Shown piece after piece: positions 11,344 to 20,398 of a stretch of 64,000 nucleotides of DNA (its first letter is position 1; each line of letters starts with the position of its first letter). Under the pieces are notes generated by a model. It ran no database searches, was not told where the DNA came from, and saw nothing but the letters and a program-made list of their open reading frames with translations. Origin of the DNA: Frankiaceae bacterium (GTDB lineage Bacteria; Actinomycetota; Actinomycetes; BP-191). The stretch lies in NCBI GenBank assembly GCA_035556555.1, contig DATMES010000035.1, positions 90,492 through 154,491 on the forward strand, written 5' to 3'. The position numbers and the translations under genes were made by a program.

Positions 11344-11859
11344 GTGGGCGAGGCGGCGCGGGAGGCGTTCACGGAGTTCGTCCGTGCGCGCGGCACGGCG
11401 CTGCACCGCACGGCGTTCATGCTCACCGGCGACTGGGCGCTCGCCGAGGACCTGCTGCAGACGGCGCTGGCGAAGTCGTACCTGCGCTGGGACCGCGTCG
11501 CCGTCGAGAACCCGGAGGCGTACGTCCGCCGGGTCCTCGTGACGACGTACGCCTCGTGGTGGCGCCGCCGCTGGCGTGGCGAGGTGCCGACGGAGGCGCT
11601 GCCCGACACGCCGAAGCCGGACGGCTGGGCCGACGTGGACGCGCGCGACGCGCTGCGCAGTGCGCTGGCCCGGCTGCCGCGGCGGATGCGCGCGGTGGTG
11701 GTGCTGAGGTTCCACGAGGACATGACCGAGGTGGCCGTCGCGGAGGCGCTCGGCGTCTCGGTCGGCACCGTGAAGAGCCAGGCCGCGAAGGGCCTGGCGA
11801 AGCTGCGCGCCGACGCCGGGCTGACCGGCTACGCGCACGCGGTGACGGAGGCGGAGTGA
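11344..11859 (+). CDS. SigE-family ECF sigma factor (first of tandem pair)
   Basis: 171 aa RNA polymerase sigma factor with only regions 2 and 4. Region 2 contains [20 protein letters not shown] and a WWRRRWRGE block; region 4 is [20 protein letters not shown] plus the recognition helix [20 protein letters not shown] start at 11344 with GAGAGG about 7 nt upstream; the frame is open earlier but without sigma similarity. Overlaps its partner gene by GTGA. Closely similar to the sigma factor at 13385. Inserted between recR and ybaB on the opposite strand. Confidence 0.92.
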   Translation: MGEAAREAFTEFVRARGTALHRTAFMLTGDWALAEDLLQTALAKSYLRWDRVAVENPEAYVRRVLVTTYASWWRRRWRGEVPTEALPDTPKPDGWADVDARDALRSALARLPRRMRAVVVLRFHEDMTEVAVAEALGVSVGTVKSQAAKGLAKLRADAGLTGYAHAVTEAE

Positions 11860-12950
11860 CCATCCACGACGAGCAGGACCTGCGCGAGCGGCTGCTCGCG
11901 GTCAGCGCGGCGACCCCGCCTGCGCCGGCGTCGCGCGCGGACTCGGCGGTACGCCGCGCCGCAGGGATCCAGCGCCGCCGCGCGGCCGTGGCGGCGGTGG
12001 CGGTGCTCGTACCTGCGTTCGTCGTGGGCGCCGTGGCTCTGCGGCCCGCGCCGTCCGTGGACTACGCGTCGCCGGCGTCGTGGCCGGACCGTCGCGACCC
12101 TGCGCTGGCCGACCTGGAGGAGCCGGCGGTCGCCGACTGGGCGAACTCCGCGGGCCTCGCCCCCGGCGAGCGCGTGCACTGGCTCTGGTCGGGCCGTGTG
12201 CCGGCGACGGGCTACGTCGTCATGGCGTTCGCCGTCTGCGCGGAAGACACGTGCGGCAGGACCGTGCTGCAGTACGGCGACGAGGACCTGCTCAGGGAGC
12301 CGGGCGAGAACGCGTGGCAGACGACGTCGTGGGACATCGCGCCCGGCACGCCGGCGCCGCCGCTGTCGGAGTACCTCGTCACCGACGCGACGTACCGGGC
12401 CGGACCGAGGACGGTGCTGTTCGTGCTGCCCGCGCCCGACGCGGCGGAGGTGTCGTACGACTCGCCTGCGCGTGCGGGCCGGGGCGGCGCGGCGGGTCGT
12501 CTCGCACCGCTGGACGGGGCGTTCGCCGGGGACGTCGGCTACCTGGCCGAGCACGCGACGATCACCGTGCGGGACGAGGGCGGCAGGGTCCGCCACACCG
12601 GCCTGGTCGGTGACGAGGACAGCGTCGGCAGCGCCGAGCGCATCGACACCGTCGCCATCCCCCCTGGCTACGACGCCGTCGCGACGCAATGGAACCAGAT
12701 CGGGACGACCCCGGAGACGAACGCGCACCTCAACGCGTCGCGCCGCGAGCGCGCGCTCTTTCTGCGCTGTGCCGCGATCGCCCCGATGCGGGTCGTCGTC
12801 AACGGGGTGGAGACCCAGGTGCGGTGCGACGGCATCACGCGCATGGTCGCGCCACCGGCCCTGCCGCTCGGCGGGACGTACGAGTACACGCTCAGCTCGG
12901 ACGACCCGTACGCGGTGTACGTCGCGACGGAGGCCGTCGCCGTGCCGTAG
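11856..12950 (+). CDS. Membrane partner of ECF sigma factor (putative anti-sigma protein)
   Basis: 364 aa. GTG start overlaps the sigma stop (GTGA), GGAGG 5 nt upstream. About 40 cytoplasmic residues including DEQDLRERLLAVSA and a basic patch precede one membrane helix (about 44-64). The rest is a ~300-residue extracytoplasmic domain with several cysteines. This topology and coupling suit an anti-sigma or co-sensor role, but no zinc-anti-sigma HxxxCxxC motif is visible. Same architecture as the protein at 13894, so the two modules are duplicates. The stop abuts the ybaB stop with no spacer. Confidence 0.72.
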   Translation: MTIHDEQDLRERLLAVSAATPPAPASRADSAVRRAAGIQRRRAAVAAVAVLVPAFVVGAVALRPAPSVDYASPASWPDRRDPALADLEEPAVADWANSAGLAPGERVHWLWSGRVPATGYVVMAFAVCAEDTCGRTVLQYGDEDLLREPGENAWQTTSWDIAPGTPAPPLSEYLVTDATYRAGPRTVLFVLPAPDAAEVSYDSPARAGRGGAAGRLAPLDGAFAGDVGYLAEHATITVRDEGGRVRHTGLVGDEDSVGSAERIDTVAIPPGYDAVATQWNQIGTTPETNAHLNASRRERALFLRCAAIAPMRVVVNGVETQVRCDGITRMVAPPALPLGGTYEYTLSSDDPYAVYVATEAVAVP

Positions 12951-13286
12951 CTACATCCCGGGCAGGCCGAGGCCGCCGCCGAGGCCGCCCGCGAGCGGGC
13001 CCATCTTCTCCGCGGCCAGCTCCTGCGCCGCGCGGCTGGCGTCGCGGACGGCGGCGACGACGAGGTCGGTCAGCGTCTCGACGTCCTCCGGGTCGACGAT
13101 GCTCGGGTCGATCGTCAGCGCGAGCAGGTCGCCGGCGCCGCTCACCGTCGCCTTGACCATGCCGTTGCCGGCCTGGCCCTCGACCTGGGCGTTGCCGAGC
13201 TCCTCCTGCGCGGCCAGCATCTGCTGCTGCATCTTCTGCGCCTGCTTCATGAGCTGCTGCATGTTCGGCGGGCCGCCGGGTCGCAT
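12951..13286 (-). CDS. YbaB/EbfC-family nucleoid-associated protein
   Basis: 111 aa DNA-binding dimer of the YbaB family. The coiled-coil start [19 protein letters not shown] is unmistakable, followed by [16 protein letters not shown] and a Gly/Leu/Pro-rich tail. The ATG at 13286 has GGAGAA 7 nt upstream; the frame stays open to 13346 but those residues are unrelated. Normally sits between dnaX and recR in one operon; here it is isolated by a sigma module on each side and must have its own promoter in 13287-13384. Confidence 0.94.
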   Translation of the reverse strand: MRPGGPPNMQQLMKQAQKMQQQMLAAQEELGNAQVEGQAGNGMVKATVSGAGDLLALTIDPSIVDPEDVETLTDLVVAAVRDASRAAQELAAEKMGPLAGGLGGGLGLPGM

Positions 13287-13384
13287 CGGGTTCTCCGTTC
13301 GTCGCGTTCGTCCGAGCGTACCCGGGCAACCGTTTCCGGACGTCACCGTGTCCTAGGGTCCGACAAGAGGGGGTTGGGCCCGGA

Positions 13385-13888
13385 ATGGACGTTCTGGAGC
13401 GCACGGACTTCACCGAGTTCGTCCGCGCGCGAGGCACGGCACTGCACCAGACCGCGTACCTGCTGACCGGCGACTGGTCGCTCGCCGAGGACCTGCTGCA
13501 GACGGCGCTGGCGAAGTGCTACCCGAAGTGGGAGCGCATCGAGGCGGAGGACCCCGAGGGGTACGTCCGCAGGACGCTGCTCAACACGTACGCCACCTGG
13601 TGGCGGCGCCGCTGGCGCGGCGAGGTGCCGCACGGCGTACTGCCCGAGGGCGCGGTCGTGGACCGGTGGGCCGACGTGGACGCGCGCGCCGCGCTCCACC
13701 GGGCGCTCGGCCGGCTGCCGCGGCGGATGCGCGCGGTGATCGTGCTGCGGTTCCACGAGGACATGACGGAGACCGCCGTCGCCGAGGCGCTCGGCATCTC
13801 GGTCGGCACGGTGAAGAGCCAGACGGCGAAGGCGCTCGCCAAGCTCCGCGGCGACGCGGCGCTCGCGGGCTGGACCGAGGGACGGTGA
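13385..13888 (+). CDS. SigE-family ECF sigma factor (second of tandem pair)
   Basis: 167 aa, regions 2 and 4 only. [33 protein letters not shown] and [17 protein letters not shown] align closely with the sigma factor at 11344, so this is a recent or selectively maintained duplicate. ATG at 13385. Followed by a membrane partner gene as in the first module. Convergent with dnaX and divergent from ybaB. Confidence 0.92.
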   Translation: MDVLERTDFTEFVRARGTALHQTAYLLTGDWSLAEDLLQTALAKCYPKWERIEAEDPEGYVRRTLLNTYATWWRRRWRGEVPHGVLPEGAVVDRWADVDARAALHRALGRLPRRMRAVIVLRFHEDMTETAVAEALGISVGTVKSQTAKALAKLRGDAALAGWTEGR

Positions 13889-13893
13889 ACGGG

Positions 13894-14964
13894 ATGACGC
13901 TGGACGAGAACGACCTCAGGGCCGGACTGCACGCGCTGACCGCGTCGCCGCCCCCCGCCCCCGCGGACCGCGCGGCGGTCAGCGTACGGCGCCTGCGCAC
14001 GCAGCGACGCCGGCGTACGGGCTTCGCCGTCGCCACGGCGTTCGCCGTCGCGCTGCCGCTCGTGGCCGTCGTGACCCGCGGACCCGAGCAGGTGACGGAG
14101 CACGTCGTCGCCCAGGAGCCGCTCGCCACGGCACTGCTGGAGTGGCCCACGCGGTACGGCGAGGGCAGCAGGGAGTTCGGGCAGTACGCCGTGGACTACG
14201 AGAGCAGGTCGAAGGATCCGGGAGCGGTACGCCTGCTCTACGCGGGCAGGGTCGGTGACTTCGAGGTCGCGGTCGTGGCGCGCTGCGGCGCGACCGCGTG
14301 CCGCGAGGTCAACCTCATGTACCACGACCTCGGTCAGAAGGGTTCGGAGCTGGTCGAAGGCGGTCGCCTCGCCCCCGCCGCGAAGGCGCAGCCGATCGGC
14401 TGGTACTTCCCTGCCGACGGGGGGTCGAGGCTGTTCGTGCTCGGCCCGCCGGAGAGCCGGCGCCTGCGGGGCGACGGCATCGACGTCACGGACGGCGAGG
14501 GCGTGTTCGAGACCCGCATCGGCTGGCGCGAGTCGTACCTCGACGTCCGGGTCCTGGATGGGGAGTCCGGGATCGTCGCCTCCGGCCGCCCCGGCCTGCC
14601 GAGTGTGGATCCGGTCGACGCGGTGCCCTACGCCGAGCCGCCGGTCACCCCCGCGCGGGTGCCGGACGGCTACCGCGCCGGCCCCGTCTACACCAGGCAG
14701 GTCGGCACGAACCGCGGCGAGTTCCACGAGGCGTTCGCGGAGCGCGGCGTCACGGGGCCGTACCGCGTGTTCGCGGTGTGCCGCGGCCCCGCCAAGGAGG
14801 TCACCGTGCTCACCCACACTGTCATCTCAGGAAAGGTGCCGTGCGACGGCCGGGTGCACGCGGGCCCGCTGGACGAGTTCGAACGTCCGGGAGCGAGCTT
14901 CGACGTCTACGCGGAGGACCCGTTCGTGACGTACTCCGTGGCGGTGGGCTACCCGGAGGACTAG
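13894..14964 (+). CDS. Membrane partner of ECF sigma factor, duplicate module
   Basis: 356 aa from the ATG at 13894 (GAGGGA 11 nt upstream); a GTG at 13885 overlapping the sigma stop is an alternative and would mirror the first module. A cytoplasmic N-terminus (DENDLRAGLHALTASPPPAP, basic patch RRRRTG) is followed by one membrane helix at about 44-62 and a large extracytoplasmic domain with cysteine pairs. Paralogous over its full length to the 11856 product. Its TAG stop overlaps the dnaX stop in a shared CTAG. Confidence 0.72.
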   Translation: MTLDENDLRAGLHALTASPPPAPADRAAVSVRRLRTQRRRRTGFAVATAFAVALPLVAVVTRGPEQVTEHVVAQEPLATALLEWPTRYGEGSREFGQYAVDYESRSKDPGAVRLLYAGRVGDFEVAVVARCGATACREVNLMYHDLGQKGSELVEGGRLAPAAKAQPIGWYFPADGGSRLFVLGPPESRRLRGDGIDVTDGEGVFETRIGWRESYLDVRVLDGESGIVASGRPGLPSVDPVDAVPYAEPPVTPARVPDGYRAGPVYTRQVGTNRGEFHEAFAERGVTGPYRVFAVCRGPAKEVTVLTHTVISGKVPCDGRVHAGPLDEFERPGASFDVYAEDPFVTYSVAVGYPED

Positions 14965-16721
14965 TCGTCCACCGACGAGATGACCTGGGCGCCCAGGCCC
15001 GACTTGAGCAGGGCCATCGCCGGGTCCTCCCCGCTGCGTACGGCGGGCGCGGCCTCGTCGTCGGCCGCCTCGCGCGGGTCGAACTCCTCCTCCGGCGGCG
15101 CCGGCGGGGGAGCCGGGCGCTCAGGGGCGGCGGCCGGAGCGGCGGTGCCGTCGCCGAAGTCGACGCGCACCACCCAGTCGACCCCGAGCACCTCGGCCAG
15201 CGCGTCGTGGACGACGTCGTGGTTGGGCGGCTTGTCGAACTGCCTCGCCAGCGGCGAGTGCTGGAACGTCAGCGTCAGCTCGCGGCCGTTCAGCGCCGTC
15301 ACCTGCGCGGTGTCGAGCAGCGCGCGGGTGGTGCGCTTGCGCTGCGCCACGGCGTCGAGGACGGCGTCCCAGACGCGGCGTACGGCGGCCGCGTCGAGGT
15401 CTCCCGACGCCACCGGCGGCGGGCTCGGCGGTGCCTCGGTCATCGGCGGCGGTACGGGCTCCGGATCCGGCTCCACCACGGGTGCCGCGGCCTCGGCGGG
15501 CGGCGCCGCGGGAGCGGCCTGCGGGGGGGCCGCGACCGGCGCCGGGGCGGGAGGGGCGTCGCCGGCGATGGAGAGGCGGCGTTCGAGCCGGTCGAGGCGC
15601 GCGAGCGTGGCCTGCTCGTCGGCGGCCGAGCCGGGCAGCAGGACCCGCGCGCAGATCAGCTCCAGCACGAGCTTGGGGCTCGTGGTGCCCCGCATCTCGG
15701 TGAGGCCCGCGTAGACGAGGTCGGCCGCCCGCGACAGCTCGGCCGGGCCGAAGCGCGTGGCCTGCTGCTGGAGACGGGGCAGCTCGTCGGGGGGTACGTC
15801 CACGAGCTCGCGTTCGGCGGCGTCGGGCGCGCGCTGCAGCACGATGAGGTCGCGCAGCCGGTCGAGCAGGTCGCTCGCGAAGCGGCGCGGGTCGTGCCCG
15901 GCCTCGACCACGCGGTTGACGGTCCCGAACACCGCCGCCCCGTCGCGCGCCGCGAACGCGTCCACGACCTCGTCGAGCAACGCCGCGTCGGTCACGCCGA
16001 GCAGCGCCGCCGCGAGCGGGTACGTCACGCCGTCCGGCCCGGCACCGGCGATGAGCTGGTCGAGGACGGACAGCGCGTCGCGGACGGAGCCGCCGCCGGC
16101 GCGGACGACGAGCGGGATCGCCCGGCGGTCGATCTCGATGCCCTCGGACGTGCAGATCGACTCCAGGTGCGCGGACATCTTGCGCGCGGGCACCAGGCGG
16201 AACGGGTAGTGGTGCGTCCGCGACTTGATGGTGCCGATGACCGCCTGCGGCTCCGTCGTCGCGAACACGAACTTGAGGAACTCCGGCGGCTCCTCGACCA
16301 CCTTGAGCAGGGCGTTGAAGCCCGCCGAGGACACCATGTGCGCCTCGTCCACGATGTAGACCTTGAAGCGCGCCGAGACCGGCGAGAAGAACGCCCGCTC
16401 GCGCAGGTCGCGCGCGTCGTCCACGCCGCCGTGCGACGCGGCGTCGATCTCCACGACGTCGAGGGACGTACCGGCGGTGATCGCGACGCACTGGTCGCAG
16501 GTGCCGCACGGCTCGGGGGTGGGGCCGTTCTCGCAGTTCAGCGAGCGCGCGAGGATGCGCGCCGAGGACGTCTTGCCGCAGCCGCGCGGGCCGGAGAACA
16601 GGTACGCGTGGTGGACCCGCCCGGAGCGCAGCGCCTGCTGCAGCGCCTCGGTGACGTGCTCCTGGCCGACGACCTCGGCGAACGTCGCCGGGCGGTAGCG
16701 CCGATACAGAGCGAGAGTCAA
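14961..16721 (-). CDS. dnaX: DNA polymerase III subunit gamma/tau
   Basis: Clamp-loader ATPase of the replisome. 586 aa. I place the start at the TTG at 16721, giving the family N-terminus TLALYRRYRPATF; the GTG at 16763 lies inside the ffs RNA. Walker A GPRGCGKTS is at 44-52, zinc ligands Cys63/72/75/78, Walker B VDEAH follows. A Pro/Ala-rich linker separates the C-terminal tau region. ffs upstream in the same direction is the standard actinobacterial arrangement; downstream ybaB and recR are cut off by the inserted sigma modules. Confidence 0.95.
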   Translation of the reverse strand: MTLALYRRYRPATFAEVVGQEHVTEALQQALRSGRVHHAYLFSGPRGCGKTSSARILARSLNCENGPTPEPCGTCDQCVAITAGTSLDVVEIDAASHGGVDDARDLRERAFFSPVSARFKVYIVDEAHMVSSAGFNALLKVVEEPPEFLKFVFATTEPQAVIGTIKSRTHHYPFRLVPARKMSAHLESICTSEGIEIDRRAIPLVVRAGGGSVRDALSVLDQLIAGAGPDGVTYPLAAALLGVTDAALLDEVVDAFAARDGAAVFGTVNRVVEAGHDPRRFASDLLDRLRDLIVLQRAPDAAERELVDVPPDELPRLQQQATRFGPAELSRAADLVYAGLTEMRGTTSPKLVLELICARVLLPGSAADEQATLARLDRLERRLSIAGDAPPAPAPVAAPPQAAPAAPPAEAAAPVVEPDPEPVPPPMTEAPPSPPPVASGDLDAAAVRRVWDAVLDAVAQRKRTTRALLDTAQVTALNGRELTLTFQHSPLARQFDKPPNHDVVHDALAEVLGVDWVVRVDFGDGTAAPAAAPERPAPPPAPPEEEFDPREAADDEAAPAVRSGEDPAMALLKSGLGAQVISSVDD

Positions 16722-16749
16722 CGGGCGTCCCAGGGGTCGGAAAGCGGGA

Positions 16750-16841
16750 GACCCCCCGCGCACCCGCCAGAGCCCGCTTACCCTTGCTGCCTTCCGGCCC
16801 TGGGGGAGTTCACAGGATGAGCGCCGCGCGGGGGGCTGCCA
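16750..16841 (-). ncRNA. ffs: Signal recognition particle RNA (4.5S type)
   Basis: Read on the minus strand, the apical loop GGCCGGAAGGCAGCAAGGG with the GGAA-type tetraloop and asymmetric loop is diagnostic of small bacterial SRP RNA. The closing stem is CCCCCCGCGC with GCGCGGGGGG. End points are estimated from the stem. Binds Ffh for cotranslational targeting. Confidence 0.93.
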
Positions 16842-16924
16842 CCGAGTCTAGTCGGCGCGGGACGGACAGTGGCCGGCCGCGTGCCGGCCCCCGTAACGGC
16901 ACGCGACCGGCCACGCCGCACGGG

Positions 16925-17104
16925 TCAGGCGGCGTCCCCGAACGGGGAGTCGTCCCGTCGCGGGAGCACCACGAGCGGACGTCCGGTGAAGTGACGTACC
17001 GCACCGCGAGCCAGCTCGCGCGCCCGGGCCGAGAGCCCACGCGGCGCGGAGCCGTCCTCCGTGCTCTCCGGCGAGGCCGGCTGGTGCGGTGCGTCACCCC
17101 ACAT
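16925..17104 (-). CDS. Possible small protein between ffs and tRNA-Ser
   Basis: A 59-codon frame from ATG 17104 to TGA 16925. Third codon positions are mostly G or C, as in neighbouring genes, and the product has a balanced composition: a polar N-terminus, then LSARARELARGAVRHF and a C-terminal LVVLPRDDSPFGDAA. I see only a weak ribosome site. It reads like a real protein more than like antisense noise, but I do not recognise it. Confidence 0.45.
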   Translation of the reverse strand: MWGDAPHQPASPESTEDGSAPRGLSARARELARGAVRHFTGRPLVVLPRRDDSPFGDAA

Positions 17105-17207
17105 GGGGCGTACTGTCCCGCTCCGCGCGGCCCGTGTCTGTCGGGTATCCGACAGTTTGGAGACGGCCGGGGTGAGGAAGCGCCGGGGCGCGGCTATCCT
17201 TCCCGGC

Positions 17208-17296
17208 GGAGGATTCGCCTAGTTGGCCTAGGGCGCACGCTTGGAAAGCGTGTTGGGGGCAACCCCTCGCGAGTTCGAATCTCGCATCCTCCGCCA
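17208..17296 (+). tRNA. tRNA-Ser (GGA)
   Basis: The acceptor GGAGGAT (17208-17214) pairs with ATCCTCC (17286-17292). The anticodon loop TTGGAAA gives GGA. The long variable arm (TTGGGGGCAACCCC) is typical of serine tRNAs. CCA is encoded. Confidence 0.96.
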
Positions 17297-17321
17297 CGGC
17301 CGGCGGCGCGGCGCCCGTACG

Positions 17322-18263
17322 TCAGGGCGCCGGGTCGACGGTGCCCTCCTGCTCCTCGTACCACCGCCGCTGGTACTCGTACGACTCCAGGCTGGTCATG
17401 GTCCGGTCCTCCGGGGGCGCCTCGATGCCGACGTCGTCGCCGTAGTCGTAGAGCAGCAGCTCGAGCGTGGCGTCGAAGCCGGAGTGCTTCCTGTCGTCCT
17501 CGGTGAACCCCATCCCGATGCGCTGCGCCAGGTCGGCGAAGACGAACGTCGACGCGACGCGCAGTGGCCGGTCCTTCGCGTCCATGGCGAACGTCACCTC
17601 GAGCCGCGTGCCGAAGTCCTGGATCACCGAGGTCGTGACGTGGTACTCCGCCGCGCGTACGCCACGGACCGTCGTCTGGCCGACGTAGCGCACCTCCTCG
17701 GCGAACGCCTCGGCGATCCGCAGCCAGCGGATCGCGTCGGCGACGTCCGGCGGAGCGCTCTCCCGCTCCCCGCGGATCCACCACTCGCCCGGCGGCAGGC
17801 CGACCGCGTGCGACCTCGAGTACACGACGCCGTCGACGACGATCTTGTCCTCGGGGTTGTTCCCCGGCGCGCTCACCATGCTCGCGTCGCCGTCCTTCGT
17901 CGCGGCGCCGGTGAACCACGGGATGAACGACCCCAGGGACGCGGTCTCCTCCGCCGTGATCTCCTCCGCGGCCGTCAGGGACAGCTTCCAGCGCAGCGAC
18001 TCGGCGTCGGCGAGGGCGTCGGCGACCCTGTCGATCGGCCTGCTCACCGGCTCGACGGGGCCGTCGTCCCGCCGGCCCACGGCCGCCGCCACGCCGACGA
18101 CGAGGAGGACGCCCGTGACCGCCCCGACGGCCTGTACCCAGAGCCGCGCGCGCTGGCGGCCGGCCCGGTGCTTGATCATGTCCAGCCGGTGCGGCACGTC
18201 GGGCACCTCGGGCACCGTGTCGCGCAGGAGCGTGATGACCCGCTCGTCGTCGTACGCGCTCAT
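17322..18263 (-). CDS. Membrane partner of third ECF sigma factor, LolA/LppX-like outer domain
   Basis: 313 aa starting at MSAYDDERVITLL; ATG at 18263 overlaps the sigma stop (ATGA). About 43 cytoplasmic residues, one membrane helix (about 45-63), then an extracytoplasmic domain. The outer domain contains VDGVVYSRS, PGEWWIRGERE, VRGVRAAEYHV and LRVASTFVF, a pattern of the LolA/LppX/LprG lipid-binding fold, which also forms the sensor of RseB. I infer a lipid- or envelope-sensing anti-sigma protein. It differs from the partners in the two dnaX-region modules. Confidence 0.75.
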   Translation of the reverse strand: MSAYDDERVITLLRDTVPEVPDVPHRLDMIKHRAGRQRARLWVQAVGAVTGVLLVVGVAAAVGRRDDGPVEPVSRPIDRVADALADAESLRWKLSLTAAEEITAEETASLGSFIPWFTGAATKDGDASMVSAPGNNPEDKIVVDGVVYSRSHAVGLPPGEWWIRGERESAPPDVADAIRWLRIAEAFAEEVRYVGQTTVRGVRAAEYHVTTSVIQDFGTRLEVTFAMDAKDRPLRVASTFVFADLAQRIGMGFTEDDRKHSGFDATLELLLYDYGDDVGIEAPPEDRTMTSLESYEYQRRWYEEQEGTVDPAP

Positions 18264-18769
18264 GACCTGACCTCTCGCAACGCGTTCTCCTCCAGCGCCT
18301 CGCGCAGCCTCGCGAGGCCGCGCGCGCACTGGCTCTTCACGGTGCCCACGGAGCAGCCGAGCGTCGTCGCGACGTCGGCCTCGCTCATGTCCTCGTAGTG
18401 CCGCAGTACGACGACGGCGCGCTGGCGGGCGGGCAGCGTCAGCAGCGCGCGGCGCAGGCGGTCGCGGTCGTCACTCGCCCCGACGGCGTCCGGCGCCGCC
18501 GAGTCCGGTACGGAGGCCGTCGGCCGCTCGGCCCTCCACGCGCGGCGCCACCGGCTGGTCTGCGTGTTGACCATGACCCGGCGCACGTACGCGTCGAGGT
18601 TCTCGCGGTCCGCGAGCCGCGCCCACTGCCGGTACACCTTCGCCAGCGACGTCTGCAGCAGGTCCTCCGCGTGGCCCCAGTCGCCGGTGAGGAGGTACGC
18701 CGTCCGCAGGTAGCTCGGGGACCTGCCCACGACGAAGTCGCGGAACGCGTCCTCGTCTCGTACGGGCAT
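18260..18769 (-). CDS. SigE-family ECF sigma factor
   Basis: 169 aa from ATG 18769, preceded by GAGAGGGG. Region 2: AYLLTGDWGHAEDLLQTSLA and an RWRRAWRAERPT block; region 4: TLPARQRAVVVLRHYEDMSE and [20 protein letters not shown]. Similar to, but clearly more distant from, the two sigma factors at 11344 and 13385. Translationally coupled to its membrane partner (ATGA). Divergent from the secreted amidase at 18867. Confidence 0.93.
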   Translation of the reverse strand: MPVRDEDAFRDFVVGRSPSYLRTAYLLTGDWGHAEDLLQTSLAKVYRQWARLADRENLDAYVRRVMVNTQTSRWRRAWRAERPTASVPDSAAPDAVGASDDRDRLRRALLTLPARQRAVVVLRHYEDMSEADVATTLGCSVGTVKSQCARGLARLREALEENALREVRS

Positions 18770-18866
18770 CCGGGCCCCCTCTCGCCGGTGAACACGCATC
18801 GGCGCGCGGGAAAGGTTGCCGGGAGGGTGAGTGTTCGCCGCAGGGTTACCCGGCGCGTACGGCGAA

Positions 18867-20396
18867 ATGCGTGTCATGCGTCTGCGTCCGCTCGTCCTCG
18901 CGCTGGTCCTCGCGCTGCCCGCGCTGCCGGGCGCCGCGACCGCGAAGCCGAAGCCGCCCGCCGGCTGCACGACGGTCGTGCGCGGCATCGACCTCGACCG
19001 CGCCACGATCAAGGACCTCGGCGTGGCGATGTACTACGGGCGCATCACGAGCGTCGACCTCGTCGAGGCGTACCTCGCGCGCATCAAGGCGTACGACCAG
19101 GGTCCCGGCAAGCTCAACAGCATCCGTTCCCTCAACCCCGACGCGCGCCGCCAGGCCGCCGCGCTGGACAAGGAACGCCGCCGCGGCAGGGCACGCGGCT
19201 GGCTGCACGGCATCCCGATCCTGCTCAAGGACAACGTCGGCACCAGCGAGCTGCCGACGACCGCCGGCTCGATCGCGCTGGCCGGCAGCGCGCCGAAGAA
19301 GGACGCCGCTATCGTCGCCAAGCTCCGCAAGGCCGGCGCGATCGTGCTCGGCAAGACCAACCTGTCGGAGTTCGCCAACTGGGTCGACCTCTCGATGCCG
19401 AACGGCTACTCCTCGCTCGGCGGCCAGGTCGTCAACCCGTACACCGAGGGCGACCCGAGCGGGTCGTCGTCGGGGTCGGGCGTCGCGGCGGCGATGACGT
19501 TCGCGGCGGCGACGATCGGCAGCGAGACCTCGGGCAGCATCCTCAGCCCGAGCGAGGCCAACAGCGTCGTCGGCCTCAAGCCCACCCTCGGCGCGGCGAG
19601 CACCGCGGGGATCATCCCGCTGGCGCCGAGCTTCGACGTGCCGGGCCCGATGGTGCGCAGCGTCACCGACGCCGCGGTGGTGATGGACGGCATGACCGGG
19701 GGCTCGTACATGAACTCCCTCGACCGGCCGCACGACCTGCGCGGCGTACGCCTCGGCGTCCCGAGCGCCGGCAACCGCCCCTCCGGCGCGCGCGGGCAGC
19801 TCTTCGAGGCGGCGCTGAAGAAGCTCACCGCTCTCGGCGCCACGCTGGTCGAGACCGACGTCGTCGGCACCGCGGGCCTCGCGTCGATCACCGAGCTCGG
19901 CGCGATCCCGAACGAGTTCAAGGAGTCGCTCAACCGCTACCTCGCCACCGAGGCGCGGCCCAAGACCGGCGTGAAGACGCTGTCGGACATCGTGGCGTAC
20001 AACAAGAAGCACCCCGGCAAGGTGAAGTACGGCCAGCGGCTCCTCGAGGCATCGGACGCCACCCCGGGCAACGCCGTCCTCGCCACCGCCGTCGCCACGC
20101 CGATCCGCGCGCAGGCCGCCGCCGTCATCGACGCGGCGCTGTTCCAGGACGAGCTCGACGCGATCGTCGACGTCGGCGCCGCCAACGCCAACGTCGGCGC
20201 GGCGGCCGGCTACCCGAGCGTCACCGTGCCGATGGGGTACGTCAACGACACCGTCCCCGCGGGGCTGACGTTCACCGGGCACAAGGGCTTCGACGGCAAA
20301 CTGCTCGGCTACGCGTACGTCTACGAGCGGGCCTCGCGGATGCGGCGTCCGCCGGTCGCGCTCAACCCCGACCTCAGGCCGTCGCGCTGCCGTTAG
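18867..20396 (+). CDS. Secreted amidase (amidase-signature family)
   Basis: 509 aa. A signal peptide (about 1-26, LALVLALPALPGAATA) implies export. The Ser-cisSer-Lys triad of amidase-signature enzymes is present: Lys121 in PILLKDNVG, the Ser200-202 cluster in GSSSGSG, and Ser224 in SETSGSILSP. It hydrolyses amide bonds; the substrate cannot be told from sequence. ATG at 18876 is a possible alternative start. Codon use is native. Followed after 2 nt by copy B of the ~180-bp element. Confidence 0.9.
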   Translation: MRVMRLRPLVLALVLALPALPGAATAKPKPPAGCTTVVRGIDLDRATIKDLGVAMYYGRITSVDLVEAYLARIKAYDQGPGKLNSIRSLNPDARRQAAALDKERRRGRARGWLHGIPILLKDNVGTSELPTTAGSIALAGSAPKKDAAIVAKLRKAGAIVLGKTNLSEFANWVDLSMPNGYSSLGGQVVNPYTEGDPSGSSSGSGVAAAMTFAAATIGSETSGSILSPSEANSVVGLKPTLGAASTAGIIPLAPSFDVPGPMVRSVTDAAVVMDGMTGGSYMNSLDRPHDLRGVRLGVPSAGNRPSGARGQLFEAALKKLTALGATLVETDVVGTAGLASITELGAIPNEFKESLNRYLATEARPKTGVKTLSDIVAYNKKHPGKVKYGQRLLEASDATPGNAVLATAVATPIRAQAAAVIDAALFQDELDAIVDVGAANANVGAAAGYPSVTVPMGYVNDTVPAGLTFTGHKGFDGKLLGYAYVYERASRMRRPPVALNPDLRPSRCR

Positions 20397-20398
20397 AC

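Noticed and set aside
16722..16763. dnaX start at GTG 16763
   Set aside because: That codon lies inside the ffs RNA stem and the added residues are not found in DnaX; TTG 16721 gives the conserved N-terminus.
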